From an uncultured Kangiella sp. (lineage in GTDB: Bacteria > Pseudomonadota > Gammaproteobacteria > Enterobacterales > Kangiellaceae): a DNA stretch of 64,000 bases. Each line of letters opens with the position of its first letter. Position 1 is the first letter of the stretch. Below are positions 1 to 8,355 of this stretch, piece after piece. The translations under genes and the position numbers were made by a program. The stretch is taken from NCBI GenBank assembly GCA_947503435.1, contig CANNDL010000002.1:310001-374000 (forward strand), in the 5' to 3' direction. The notes under the pieces are model-generated. The model ran no database searches. It saw nothing but the letters and a program-made list of their open reading frames with translations, and was not told the DNA's origin.

Positions 1-1307
1 TCTGCAAAATGAGTCGTTGAGCCAAAGAATAAAGGACCACGAACGGTATAATAAGCTTTGCCATTTTTCTCTTGGCGGCGTACTCGTACTCTTTTTGCAC
101 TTTGCCATGCAAAGACCAGCGCCGATAAAATCACGCCGACAAATACCGCCATAGCTAAATCGGTTAACACAGTCACTACCGAAACAGTAACCAGAACCAA
201 GGCGTCTGTCATTGGAATTTTCCGCATAATACGGAAGCTTGACCATTCAAAGGTTCCAATCACTACGATAAACATAACGCCTACCAGAGCCGCCAATGGG
301 ATCACTTCAATTAGTGGAGAAGCAAATAAGATAAAGGCTAAAAGTGCCAATGCTGCTGTTATACCCGATAAGCGACCTCGCCCACCAGAGTTAACATTAA
401 TCATTGATTGACCAATCATGGCACAGCCACCCATAGCCCCAAAAAAGCCATTAGTAGTGTTTGCCAAGCCTTGAGCGAAACATTCACGGTTACCTTGGCC
501 TCGTGTTTCAGTGATTTCATCAATCAAACGTAAAGTAAGCAATGATTCAATTAAACCAATTGCCGCTAAAACAATGGCATAAGGGAAAATAATTCTTAGT
601 GTTTCGAAGCTAAATGGCACTTCAGGAATTGAGAATATAGGGAATCCGCCAGCGATAGAAGCATCATCTTTACCGGTCATATCACGTACAAAATCAACAA
701 CGTTTCGCGTATCAATATCAAAGCCAATCACTAATAAGGTTACGACAACAATGGCTACAAGAGAAGATGGAATGGCTTTCGTTAGTTTTGGCAAAAAATG
801 AATAATCGCCATTGTCAGAGCCACTAGCCCTAGCATCCAATAAAGCTCTGCGCCTTGCATCCAGGTTAGCACACCTTCTGCATTTACATTTTTAAACTGG
901 CCAAGTTGAGCCAAGAAAATCACTATGGCCAAGCCGTTAACAAAACCTAGCATAACTGGATGGGGCACCATACGAATGAATTTACCCAGCTTCATCCAAC
1001 CCGCAATCATTTGAATTAAACCCGTTAATACCACTGCCGCAAATAGGTACTGAACGCCATGCTGAGCAACCAGAGCCACCATAACCACAGCCATAGCGCC
1101 AGTTGCGCCAGAAATCATTCCCGGGCGACCACCGAAAATTGAAGTAATCAAACCAACCATAAAGGCCGCATACAAACCTACCAATGGTTCTACCCCAGCT
1201 ACAAATGCAAAAGCAACTGCTTCTGGAACCAAGGCAAGCGCAACGGTAAGGCCTGACAAAATATCATTCTTGGCACTAGCAGTGGTATTTCGTATTAAAT
1301 CAATCAT
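1..1307 (-). CDS. SulP family inorganic anion transporter (partial)
   Basis: At least 435 residues are readable from the ATG at 1307; the C-terminal end runs off the left edge. The first part carries the SulP-like segment [17 protein letters not shown], followed by about ten hydrophobic helices; a basic cytoplasmic stretch after roughly residue 405 begins what should be the STAS domain. SulP proteins are inner-membrane transporters for sulfate, bicarbonate or dicarboxylates; the substrate cannot be told from sequence alone. A likely ribosome site (AAGAG) lies 6 nt before the ATG. The gene has its own promoter, and a hairpin lies between that promoter and the start. No carbonic anhydrase gene is visible beside it on the right side, so a bicarbonate role is neither supported nor excluded. 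Confidence 0.9.
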   Translation of the reverse strand, partial: MIDLIRNTTASAKNDILSGLTVALALVPEAVAFAFVAGVEPLVGLYAAFMVGLITSIFGGRPGMISGATGAMAVVMVALVAQHGVQYLFAAVVLTGLIQMIAGWMKLGKFIRMVPHPVMLGFVNGLAIVIFLAQLGQFKNVNAEGVLTWMQGAELYWMLGLVALTMAIIHFLPKLTKAIPSSLVAIVVVTLLVIGFDIDTRNVVDFVRDMTGKDDASIAGGFPIFSIPEVPFSFETLRIIFPYAIVLAAIGLIESLLTLRLIDEITETRGQGNRECFAQGLANTTNGFFGAMGGCAMIGQSMINVNSGGRGRLSGITAALALLAFILFASPLIEVIPLAALVGVMFIVVIGTFEWSSFRIMRKIPMTDALVLVTVSVVTVLTDLAMAVFVGVILSALVFAWQSAKRVRVRRQEKNGKAYYTVRGPLFFGSTTHFA

Positions 1308-1330
1308 CTTTGACTCTTATAATTCGCTTA

Positions 1331-1361
1331 AAAAATAAAGGCCGACAAACTGCCAGCCTTT
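1331..1361 (-). terminator. Hairpin with T-tract in sulP leader
   Basis: On the minus strand AAAGGC (1361-1356) pairs with GCCTTT (1342-1337), with an inner partial stem, and is followed by a run of T after one A. It has the form of an intrinsic terminator. It could end the SRPBCC transcript from the right, but the best sulP promoter (1382-1410) lies upstream of it, so it would also sit inside the sulP leader. Confidence 0.55.
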
Positions 1362-1381
1362 AGTTCAAATAATAGGCGCGC

Positions 1382-1410
1382 ATTCTACGCAAGCTTGCTA
1401 ACAAGCTCAA
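1382..1410 (-). promoter_or_regulatory. Sigma70-like promoter for sulP
   Basis: The -35 is TTGAGC (1410-1405) and the -10 is TAGAAT (1387-1382), with 17 nt between. A GC-rich discriminator (GCGCGCC) follows, as in growth-rate-controlled gammaproteobacterial promoters. Predicted start of transcription is near 1374. Confidence 0.6.
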
Positions 1411-1434
1411 GGCAAACCGCATCGGCCCTAAACA

Positions 1435-1872
1435 TTAATCTTTTTCAGCAAAAGCCTTAAATCGCTCCATAAACAAATAGCTTTGCTTAGGGAAATTTTT
1501 CTTCATGAAAAACCCCATTATTTTCATAGGCAGGCTGGTCATTCGATAGTCTACGCGTGAATGCCAACGAGTGGAGCCCTCATCAAGTGCTTCAAAACTA
1601 TTTTCAATATAATTAGTCATGCCTGTGGTTTCGTAAGTACCAGTAAAGACTTTCGGTAGATCTCTAGCAATAACCGTTTCAATCATCTCAAACTCACGTT
1701 TACCCATTTTATAAAACAGCTTAGTTTTTGCGCCAGGTTGGCCAGATTCACCACTTAAGTGCTCATAGCTGATCAGTTCAGGTTGCCACTGCTGGAGATT
1801 TTCAAAACTATCAAATAGCTCAATAACTTGATCTAGCGGCTTATCGATATCAATGTGCAAATCGGTTGGCAT
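1435..1872 (-). CDS. SRPBCC family protein
   Basis: A 145-residue soluble protein without signal peptide. The N-terminus (IDKPLDQVIELFDSFENLQQW) and the pattern of alternating strands match the START/polyketide-cyclase-like SRPBCC fold, which makes a deep hydrophobic pocket for lipids or other small ligands. The last third has a Met/Phe-rich stretch (MKIMGFFMKKNFPKQSYLFM) typical of the closing helix. The ligand is not predictable. It is monocistronic by spacing: 62 nt from the upstream acyltransferase gene, with a hairpin beyond its stop. Family assignment is good, function is unknown. Confidence 0.7.
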   Translation of the reverse strand: MPTDLHIDIDKPLDQVIELFDSFENLQQWQPELISYEHLSGESGQPGAKTKLFYKMGKREFEMIETVIARDLPKVFTGTYETTGMTNYIENSFEALDEGSTRWHSRVDYRMTSLPMKIMGFFMKKNFPKQSYLFMERFKAFAEKD

Positions 1873-1934
1873 GCCCTGCTCCTACATTTTGGCTTTGATT
1901 TAGAGTGGATACATTCTAGCATAAAAGCATTATT

Positions 1935-3053
1935 TCATCGATAAGCACTATGCTGCCGATAATAAGCAAGCCTTTGTTCTACTTGATGTTTTTCTTGTTG
2001 AATCCAACTTTGAATTGGCGCTCTTTGCTGTTCATCTAAGATATAATGATAAGAATGGGTTAATACCGGCTCAAACCCCCGAGATAATTTATGCTCACCT
2101 TGCGCACCAGGTTCAAAGACTTGAATATTGTGCTCAATGGCATATTCGATACCTTGATAGTAACAGGTCTCAAAGTGCAAGCCATCCGTTTGTTCAAATG
2201 CTCCCCAGTATCGACCATATAAATGAGTTTTAGATAGAAAAAATAATGCAGCAGCGCATGCATTACCATCCTTATATGCAAATACTACCAAAGCTGACTC
2301 AGGTAAAGCCTTACTTAACCCTTGAAAAAACTTTAAGTTTAATTGCGCCCAACCTGCCTTTTTATCGAAAGTATGACAATAGAGCTGATAAAAAAGTAGC
2401 CACTCTTCTTGAGAAATCTCTACTGCTAATTTTCTCTCAAAGCTCCAACCCGCCCGCTTAACCTTTCGTCTTTCTTGATTTATATTTTTGCGTCTTTTTG
2501 GTTTTAGGGCAGCAAGAAAATCATCAAAACAGCGATACTCAAGATTTTTCCAATGAAACTGAATATCCAAGCGTTTAAAAAAGCCTAATGACCCAATATT
2601 TTGTTGTGAGCTTTTTTCGGGAAAATTGATATGCCAGCTGCTTAGTGAATGTTTTTTAGCCCATGCAGTTATAGCGTATGACCAAGATTGAAACTCCTTT
2701 AGGGTAAGTTCGCCTAAGAGCTTTGGCGCCAAGCATGGTGTCAATGGTGTAGCCGTTAAGAGTTTTGGGTAATAATCTTTTCCATTTTGGTGATAATAAT
2801 TGGCCCACGCCCAATCAAATACATACTCACCATACGAATGACTCTTGATATAACTGGGGATAACCGCGACTAAATCGTGAAGATCGTCATTACAGTATAA
2901 GCATAAATGCATTGGCTGCCAGCCGCTTTCTGCACTAATTACTCCTGAGGACTCAAATAATTGCAAAAGCTCATAACTAGCTAATGGATTATCAATTTTT
3001 GGCCATTGTTCAGGTTTAATATTGCTAATGCTAATTTGGGGGCTAAAATTCAT
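1935..3053 (-). CDS. GNAT-superfamily N-acyltransferase (COG3146/DUF482)
   Basis: A 372-residue cytosolic protein of the FemAB-like N-acyltransferase family (COG3146, earlier called peptidoglycan biosynthesis/recognition protein). Recognisable parts are the basic segment FLAALKPKRRKNINQERRK at about 180-198, the strand-helix FEPGAQGEHKLSRGFEP near 315-331 and the C-terminal HSYHYI. It lacks the usual short N-terminal run before the first domain but is otherwise near full length. Substrate is unknown; an aminoacyl or acyl transfer to an amine is inferred from the fold. No operon partner is close. The ribosome site is weak. Confidence 0.75.
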   Translation of the reverse strand: MNFSPQISISNIKPEQWPKIDNPLASYELLQLFESSGVISAESGWQPMHLCLYCNDDLHDLVAVIPSYIKSHSYGEYVFDWAWANYYHQNGKDYYPKLLTATPLTPCLAPKLLGELTLKEFQSWSYAITAWAKKHSLSSWHINFPEKSSQQNIGSLGFFKRLDIQFHWKNLEYRCFDDFLAALKPKRRKNINQERRKVKRAGWSFERKLAVEISQEEWLLFYQLYCHTFDKKAGWAQLNLKFFQGLSKALPESALVVFAYKDGNACAAALFFLSKTHLYGRYWGAFEQTDGLHFETCYYQGIEYAIEHNIQVFEPGAQGEHKLSRGFEPVLTHSYHYILDEQQRAPIQSWIQQEKHQVEQRLAYYRQHSAYR

Positions 3054-3126
3054 TTGTTTTAAAACTAAAAAGTATGAATTCAGCTTAATATGAGCATGAC
3101 TAAACTACAATATAATTTACTAGAAT

Positions 3127-3150
3127 AAAAAAACCAGGCATTAAGCCTGG
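3127..3150 (-). terminator. Intrinsic terminator of the 26-residue peptide gene
   Basis: On the minus strand CCAGGC-TTAAT-GCCTGG (stem 3150-3145 with 3139-3134) is followed by seven T (3133-3127). It lies 57 nt past the stop of the small gene at 3207-3287. Confidence 0.8.
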
Positions 3151-3206
3151 CTAAAAGAAATTACTTAGGAGTAATTTAAGGGGTATGAAAAAACTAACAA
3201 AAACAA

Positions 3207-3287
3207 TTAAATAAGGGTAAATGCAACGGTAGCAAATACTAGTGAGATAATTACCACCTCTAATGTATTTTCAATATACTCGCTCAT
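3207..3287 (-). CDS. Putative 26-residue membrane peptide
   Basis: Too short for usual gene calling. ATG at 3287, TAA at 3207-3209. The peptide has an acidic N-terminus (MSEYIENTLE) followed by an uncharged hydrophobic run to the last residue (VVIISLVFATVAFTLI), long enough for one transmembrane helix with the N-terminus outside the helix. Support for a real gene: a GGAG ribosome site 7 nt before the ATG, a sigma70-like promoter at 3333-3361, and a clean intrinsic terminator at 3127-3150. It occupies an otherwise empty 382-nt stretch (3054-3435). I do not recognise the family. Many small single-helix peptides regulate a membrane protein or are toxins; neither is shown here. Confidence 0.6.
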   Translation of the reverse strand: MSEYIENTLEVVIISLVFATVAFTLI

Positions 3288-3332
3288 TACAGTCTCCAAT
3301 GGCCATCTGGCCTCTGCCTCAACACGGAGCGA

Positions 3333-3361
3333 ATTCTACGCCTGTTTTATGATAATATTAA
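3333..3361 (-). promoter_or_regulatory. Sigma70-like promoter for small peptide gene
   Basis: TTAATA (3361-3356), 17 nt, TAGAAT (3338-3333). The -10 context GCGTAGAATTCGC resembles the sulP promoter. The short leader contains the GGCC-AGAT-GGCC palindrome just upstream of the ribosome site. Confidence 0.5.
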
Positions 3362-3435
3362 GACAAATTCACAGGATACTTTTTAATGGGATGCATTAGT
3401 TTTTTTTATCGAAAAAGCGTCTAGATAATTTACAC

Positions 3436-3669
3436 TTATTCAGCCAGAGCAGATAACAAATGATGAGTATGATTGGCCAACTCTACTCCAAGGTCGGTCA
3501 AGTAGCCGCCATCTTCTTGACTTATGATTCCTTTCGAAAAAAGTCTTTGCGCGGCATTTATCGCTTCATCAGAAGCATTAGAATGGATCTTTAATCCTTC
3601 TTGTAAGGAATCGGTTGGAAACAGTGATAGCACTTTAATTTCTTCTAATAATTGATTATCAACAGCCAT
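3436..3669 (-). CDS. TIGR02647 family protein
   Basis: A 77-residue helical protein of the conserved, uncharacterised TIGR02647 family of gammaproteobacteria. The signature parts EEIKVLSLFPTDSLQEGLKI, then AAQRLFSKGIISQEDGGYLT, then LGVELANHTHHLLSAL are all present. The frame stays open for ten codons further upstream, but the ATG at 3669 (MAVDNQ) has a GGAG site 7 nt before it, and the extension would overlap the terminator at 3683-3710, so I chose the shorter form. The winged-helix-like arrangement suggests binding to a protein or nucleic acid, but no function is established. Confidence 0.8.
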   Translation of the reverse strand: MAVDNQLLEEIKVLSLFPTDSLQEGLKIHSNASDEAINAAQRLFSKGIISQEDGGYLTDLGVELANHTHHLLSALAE

Positions 3670-3682
3670 TAATTTCTCCATT

Positions 3683-3710
3683 AAAAAAGCCAGCAACATT
3701 GCCGGCTTTT
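3683..3710 (-). terminator. Intrinsic terminator after M3 peptidase gene
   Basis: Minus strand AAAAGCCGGC-AATGTT-GCTGGCTTTTTT: a nine-pair stem with one G-T pair and a six-T tail, 34 nt past the peptidase stop codon. It overlaps the leader of the TIGR02647 gene. Confidence 0.75.
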
Positions 3711-3743
3711 ATTATTGACATAAAATTGTTTCAGTCGCAAATA

Positions 3744-5936
3744 TTAGTCAACTAATCCACGGCTTTTTAATAAATACTTAGGATCGGCTTCTTTCCCTCT
3801 GAATTTTTTGTACAGAGTTAAAGGATCATCAGTACCGCCTTTGGATAAAACATTGTCAACAAAGGCTTTAGCCGTTTTCTCATCAAAAATACCATTTTCG
3901 CGGAAGGCCTGATAAGCATCCGCACCAAAAATATCTGACCATATATAGCTGTAATAGCCCGCAGAATAACCGCCTGAGAAGATGTGCGAGAAATACGTGG
4001 TTCTATAACGTGGCGCAATCTCATCAATCAAGCCATAATCATTTAACACTTTTTCTTCAAACTCATCCGCATCACGAATCTCACCATCTTCAATCGTATG
4101 CCATGCTAAATCTAACAAAGTCGCAGCCATGTACTCGGTAGTCGCGAAGCCTTGGTTAAATTTGCTGGCAGCTTGTATTTTCTCCACTAATTCTTGTGGA
4201 ATTACTTCGCCCGTTTTGTAGTGTTTAGCAAACTTGGCTAATACTTCTGGCTCGGTCATCCAGTTTTCGTGAACTTGCGATGGAAACTCTACGAAATCAC
4301 GCGGAACCGATGTACCAGTTTGTGAAGGATAAACGCCATCTGACAAAAAGCCGTGTGCCGCATGGCCAAACTCGTGGAACAAGGTGCTTGCTTGATCGAA
4401 AGTCAATAAAGTTGGCTCATCACCTACTGGGCGCGGATAATTAAGCACATTAACAATGATTGGTTTGTTAAATGTACCATTCTCATCCACAAATTGCTTG
4501 CGGTAAGAATTCATCCAAGCGCCACCACGCTTAGAGTCTCGTACATAGAAGTCCGTTAAATAGATACCAATCAATTCACCATTGTTATCCGTTACTTCAT
4601 AAGTGCGGACATCCTCATGATACTTTGGTAAATCTGTTCGCAGTTTAAAGTTCATACCATATAGCTTATTAGCAATATAGAAAACACCTTCAAGCGTATT
4701 GTCTAATGAGAAATAAGGCTTGGTTGCTGATTCATCTAAGTCATACTTAGCTTTACGGATCTTTTCCGCATAGTGACGCCAATCTGAAGCGCGGAATTTA
4801 AAATCCCCGCCCTCTTCATCAATCATCTCTTGCATTACCGCGACTTCATTTTTTGCTTGCTTAATAGCGGCTGGCCATATTTGATTCAGTAAGTTGTAAA
4901 CGTTTTCAGAATTTTTAGCCACGCGCGATTCGAGAATAAAGTCAGCGTGGGTTTTATATCCCATTAGAGTTGCTTTTTGCGAACGAAGCGCAGCTATTTT
5001 AGCTGCGATTTCTTTATTGTCGTTGGCATTGTCGTTATCGCCACGATGAGTGTAGCCATTATAAATCTTTTCGCGTAACTCACGATTGGTCGAATAAATT
5101 AAAAATGGAGTTTTAGACGGTCTGTGCGTGGTAAATACCCATTTTCCTTCATGACCACGTTTCTTAGCGGTTTCTGCTGCAGCATCAATCAAGTTTTGCG
5201 GTAAGCCAGCTAAGTCCTCTTTATTCTCAACCACCATTTCCCAGTTATTATTTTCCGCTAAAACGTTATCGCCAAATTTAATGGTTAATTCAGTGATTTC
5301 TTTATTAAGTTCTCTTAAGCGAGCTTTTTGCTCATCGTTTAACTCAGCTCCCCCGCGAACAAAACCCTTATAACGATCTTCAAGTAACTTCATTTGATCG
5401 GCGCGCAAGCCTAAATCAGCACGCTTGTCATAAATTGCTTTAACTCGTGCGAACAATTCTGGGTTTAGATTAACGTCATCGCCTAATGCTGATAATTGTG
5501 GGCCTATTTCACGCGAAATGGCTTGTAGTTCAGGGTTAGTATGAGCACCTGTTAAGTTAAAAAATACATTAGCAACTTTAGTTAAATCTTTGCCGTTATA
5601 TTCTAGAGCTTCAATAGTGTTTTTAAAGGTCGGAGTTTCAGGGTTGTTAGCAACCTGTTGAATTTCAGCCTTAGCGTTTTTAATTGCTCGCTCAAATGCA
5701 GGGCCGTAATGCTCATTTTTGATTTTATCGAATGGTGGCATGCCAAATGGGGTATCCCACTCTTCGTAGAACGGATTAGAGTCTTCTACAACAGCCTCAA
5801 CGACTTCTTCTTTGGCAACCGTAGTCTCGGCTGCTTGTTGTTCTTGTTTAGCAGTTTGTATCGCTTCAGCTTCTTTGTTATCACAAGCCGTTAATAGAAC
5901 CGCGCTAACCGCTAGGCTAATGGCTAATTTTTGCAT
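3744..5936 (-). CDS. dcp: M3 family peptidyl-dipeptidase (Dcp-like lipoprotein)
   Basis: Zinc metallopeptidase of family M3A, predicted to cut dipeptides from the C-terminus of oligopeptides. The zinc site HEFGHAAHG begins near residue 521 with a downstream Glu helix (NWMTEPEVL), as in Dcp/oligopeptidase A. From the ATG at 5936 (MQKLAISLAVSAVLLTAC) there is a lipoprotein signal with lipobox LTAC and Cys18, so the enzyme should be anchored in the envelope, unlike cytosolic E. coli Dcp. The track allows 21 more codons upstream, but these would spoil the signal peptide, and AGGTAG stands before 5936. Residues 19-55 are a charged linker rich in Glu. The protein is 730 residues, usual for lipoprotein Dcp. 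Probable role: breakdown of periplasmic peptides, fitting the M19 dipeptidase and Ggt elsewhere in the window. Confidence 0.9.
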   Translation of the reverse strand: MQKLAISLAVSAVLLTACDNKEAEAIQTAKQEQQAAETTVAKEEVVEAVVEDSNPFYEEWDTPFGMPPFDKIKNEHYGPAFERAIKNAKAEIQQVANNPETPTFKNTIEALEYNGKDLTKVANVFFNLTGAHTNPELQAISREIGPQLSALGDDVNLNPELFARVKAIYDKRADLGLRADQMKLLEDRYKGFVRGGAELNDEQKARLRELNKEITELTIKFGDNVLAENNNWEMVVENKEDLAGLPQNLIDAAAETAKKRGHEGKWVFTTHRPSKTPFLIYSTNRELREKIYNGYTHRGDNDNANDNKEIAAKIAALRSQKATLMGYKTHADFILESRVAKNSENVYNLLNQIWPAAIKQAKNEVAVMQEMIDEEGGDFKFRASDWRHYAEKIRKAKYDLDESATKPYFSLDNTLEGVFYIANKLYGMNFKLRTDLPKYHEDVRTYEVTDNNGELIGIYLTDFYVRDSKRGGAWMNSYRKQFVDENGTFNKPIIVNVLNYPRPVGDEPTLLTFDQASTLFHEFGHAAHGFLSDGVYPSQTGTSVPRDFVEFPSQVHENWMTEPEVLAKFAKHYKTGEVIPQELVEKIQAASKFNQGFATTEYMAATLLDLAWHTIEDGEIRDADEFEEKVLNDYGLIDEIAPRYRTTYFSHIFSGGYSAGYYSYIWSDIFGADAYQAFRENGIFDEKTAKAFVDNVLSKGGTDDPLTLYKKFRGKEADPKYLLKSRGLVD

Positions 5937-6072
5937 AATTGAGCTACCTGTTTTTGCTAGAAAATTTTGTAATGCTTTAAATAACACAAACCAAGGCAAA
6001 AAGCAGTAATTTCTAGCAAAAACAGTTTAAATCATTGATATCTGTACAGATTAAATGTAACAACATATATCG

Positions 6073-7317
6073 CTAGGCTTGCTCAGTTATTGTTACATTT
6101 TTAATCATTAGATCTTGCTGGCGTTTAGTAACTAACATGATGATTACTGAAGCAAATATAAGGGCTGAGCCTATTAATATTACGAGCGTTGAACTGTAAA
6201 CGCTTAGAGGGCCTCCCACAGTAGCAATGATAACGTTAGTGATGCAGAAAGTAGCTGACTGCAGTCCCATCACTTTTCCTTGCCCTAAATGGCCAAAATA
6301 CTTAGATAAATAAGTTGGTACCATGCCATTTGCAATGGCAATCCAGCCCCCAATGGCAAAAAACAATGGGAATACCCAAGTAGCATTACTAAATGGCTGT
6401 ATAGCCAACAACAACGCTAATGCAGTGCCTCCTAATATCATGGACTTCACTTCACCTAGTCGATGATTCGTTTTGTCCACAATAAAACTACTGACTAATA
6501 TCATACACGCGGTTAAAGCTACCGTTGCCCATGCAATCTGTCTACTGTCAAAACTTAAATGATCGACAAACCATACGGGATAAAAATCATAAAAAGCATT
6601 CAGGCCCATAGAATATAAAAAGTAGAACCAAAAGACAGGCAAAACTTCTTTATGCTTTAAAACCGTAAGCGAATTATTTTCGCGTATTAATTGCCAAAAA
6701 TTCTGTTTAAGGACTTCCTTTTTTTCACGTCGTTCAATAGTAAAGAACACCATCACAAAAGCTATAGCTATGCCTACCGCAGCAATATTAAATACATTGG
6801 CTACGCCATAAACCATTAAAAAACCGCCAATTAATGGCCCTATTAACCAGCCGGCATATGTAGCAGCATAAACTAATGAAATGGCCCTAGTACGGTCTAC
6901 ATGGGGGTGCAACTCGGCTCCGATTGCTCTTGCAATAGATATGTTTCCTTCACAAATTCCCGTTATTAATCGGGCAATGGTAAAACCAATAAATGATTCT
7001 TGAATAACTGCTAAGGCGGTCAGAAGGTATCCGATTAAGCTTCCGAACAAGGTTAATAATAGGACTCTTCGACGGCCATAATGATCGGATAAAGCACCGA
7101 CGAAAATGCTACCAATTAACAGACCCAAGGGATAAATGGCTAACGAAAAACCCAATAAAACTTTCGGGTGAAACCCCATGAAGTGCGTCAATTCATTGGG
7201 TGGATAATCAATAAAGTAAGGCGCTAATACTGGATAAGGCAATGCAATACCCGCAGTACCCAGTACTGAGATGAGCATTACACTAAATAGCGTGAGTTTA
7301 GCTTTTTTGGGAGTCAT
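6073..7317 (-). CDS. MFS transporter
   Basis: 414 residues with twelve predicted hydrophobic helices. The major facilitator motif GALSDHYGRRRVLL between helices 2 and 3 and the GICEGNISIARAIGAEL stretch in helix 4-5 place it in the drug/H+ antiporter-like branch (TetA-like layout). Central basic loop ERREKKEVLKQ separates the two six-helix halves. It lies 80 nt downstream of egtD on the same strand, so it may be co-transcribed with the ergothioneine genes; export or uptake of a related compound is only a guess. Substrate not predictable. Confidence 0.85.
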   Translation of the reverse strand: MTPKKAKLTLFSVMLISVLGTAGIALPYPVLAPYFIDYPPNELTHFMGFHPKVLLGFSLAIYPLGLLIGSIFVGALSDHYGRRRVLLLTLFGSLIGYLLTALAVIQESFIGFTIARLITGICEGNISIARAIGAELHPHVDRTRAISLVYAATYAGWLIGPLIGGFLMVYGVANVFNIAAVGIAIAFVMVFFTIERREKKEVLKQNFWQLIRENNSLTVLKHKEVLPVFWFYFLYSMGLNAFYDFYPVWFVDHLSFDSRQIAWATVALTACMILVSSFIVDKTNHRLGEVKSMILGGTALALLLAIQPFSNATWVFPLFFAIGGWIAIANGMVPTYLSKYFGHLGQGKVMGLQSATFCITNVIIATVGGPLSVYSSTLVILIGSALIFASVIIMLVTKRQQDLMIKNVTITEQA

Positions 7318-7397
7318 ACAATGCCAAATTATTCTTACAGCTTAATGACTATGAAGTATAGGTGGCTTTTGCTTATGTGGCTAATTAAGTTGTTTTA

Positions 7398-8333
7398 TTA
7401 GGCTGATTGAAAAAAGTTGAGGCTAAATAGTTCATCTTTATCCATCCAGGTTTTAACCCGTTTAAAGCCCGTATTCTCAGCTAAGTGTTCTATACAATCC
7501 AAGCTGAATTTATAAGAATTTTCAGTATGAATCGTTTCACCTTGAGCAAAATGAAGCTCATTATTTAATAATTCATAACGCTGATCTTCATTAGAAATCA
7601 GGTGCATTTCGATACGATTCAGTTCGTTATTGTAAAATGCTTTGTGAGAAAACTTTTGCAAATCTAATTTAGAATCTAAATGACGATTAACATTATTCAG
7701 CATATTCAAATTAAACTCTGCAGTAACGCCCTTGGCATCATTATAGGCAGACTCAATCACACTAGACTCTTTCTGCAAGTCCATCCCAATTAACATTCCA
7801 CCGCTATCTCCAACTAACTTTCGCATATTACTTAAAAAGGTTTTTGCATTTTCAGGCTCAAAGTTTCCTACAGTTGATCCCGGATAAAAAACATATAAGT
7901 CATCAGCTTGATACCGCTGAGGAATAACAAGCGGTTTAGAAAAATCACTAACAATAGGCTCAATTTCTAGCCATTTGAACTTGTCTTTAAGGCGCCCTGC
8001 GGCTTGCTGCAAAAAGCGGCGAGAAACATCTTGTGGCAAATAGGCTTTAGGGTGAACAGCTTCAAGAATTAATTGGATTTTTTCACAAGCTCCAGCTCCT
8101 GGCTCAACAATCACCGAGCCCTTAGGTACATAATCGGAAATCTCATTTGCATATTGAGTAAGGATAGATCGCTCAGTACGGGTTGGATAATACTCATCTA
8201 GCTGTGTAATTTCTTCAAATAGTTCAGAGCCTTTTTTGTCGTAAAAGTATTTGGGATTAATATACTTATTTTCAGCAGTTAGTCCTGCGATTAGTTCTTG
8301 TTGCTCTGTCGTCAAAATTTTCTCAGCTAGCAT
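7398..8333 (-). CDS. egtD: L-histidine N-alpha-methyltransferase EgtD
   Basis: Makes hercynine (trimethylhistidine) from histidine with three SAM, the first step to ergothioneine. 311 residues, family length about 320. N-terminal signature NPKYFYDKKGSELFEEITQL and DEYYPTRTE, SAM motif VEPGAGACEK, the FYPGSTVGNFEP loop, and the C-terminal LNFF end are all present. It starts 22 nt after the egtB stop, so the two form an operon in the order egtB-egtD. This is the two-enzyme bacterial version; no egtA, egtC or egtE candidate is adjacent. Cytoplasmic. Confidence 0.93.
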   Translation of the reverse strand: MLAEKILTTEQQELIAGLTAENKYINPKYFYDKKGSELFEEITQLDEYYPTRTERSILTQYANEISDYVPKGSVIVEPGAGACEKIQLILEAVHPKAYLPQDVSRRFLQQAAGRLKDKFKWLEIEPIVSDFSKPLVIPQRYQADDLYVFYPGSTVGNFEPENAKTFLSNMRKLVGDSGGMLIGMDLQKESSVIESAYNDAKGVTAEFNLNMLNNVNRHLDSKLDLQKFSHKAFYNNELNRIEMHLISNEDQRYELLNNELHFAQGETIHTENSYKFSLDCIEHLAENTGFKRVKTWMDKDELFSLNFFQSA

Positions 8334-8355
8334 AGTTGTTAAATGTCTTCCTCAA

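Noticed and set aside
58-411. 117-residue + strand frame at the left edge
   Set aside because: Antisense of the SulP gene, which has clear family sequence on the minus strand.
3159-3209. Nine-codon + strand frame after AGGAG beside the terminator
   Set aside because: The AGGAG is part of a small AT-rich palindrome (AATTACT-TAGG-AGTAATT) and the nine-residue product has no support.
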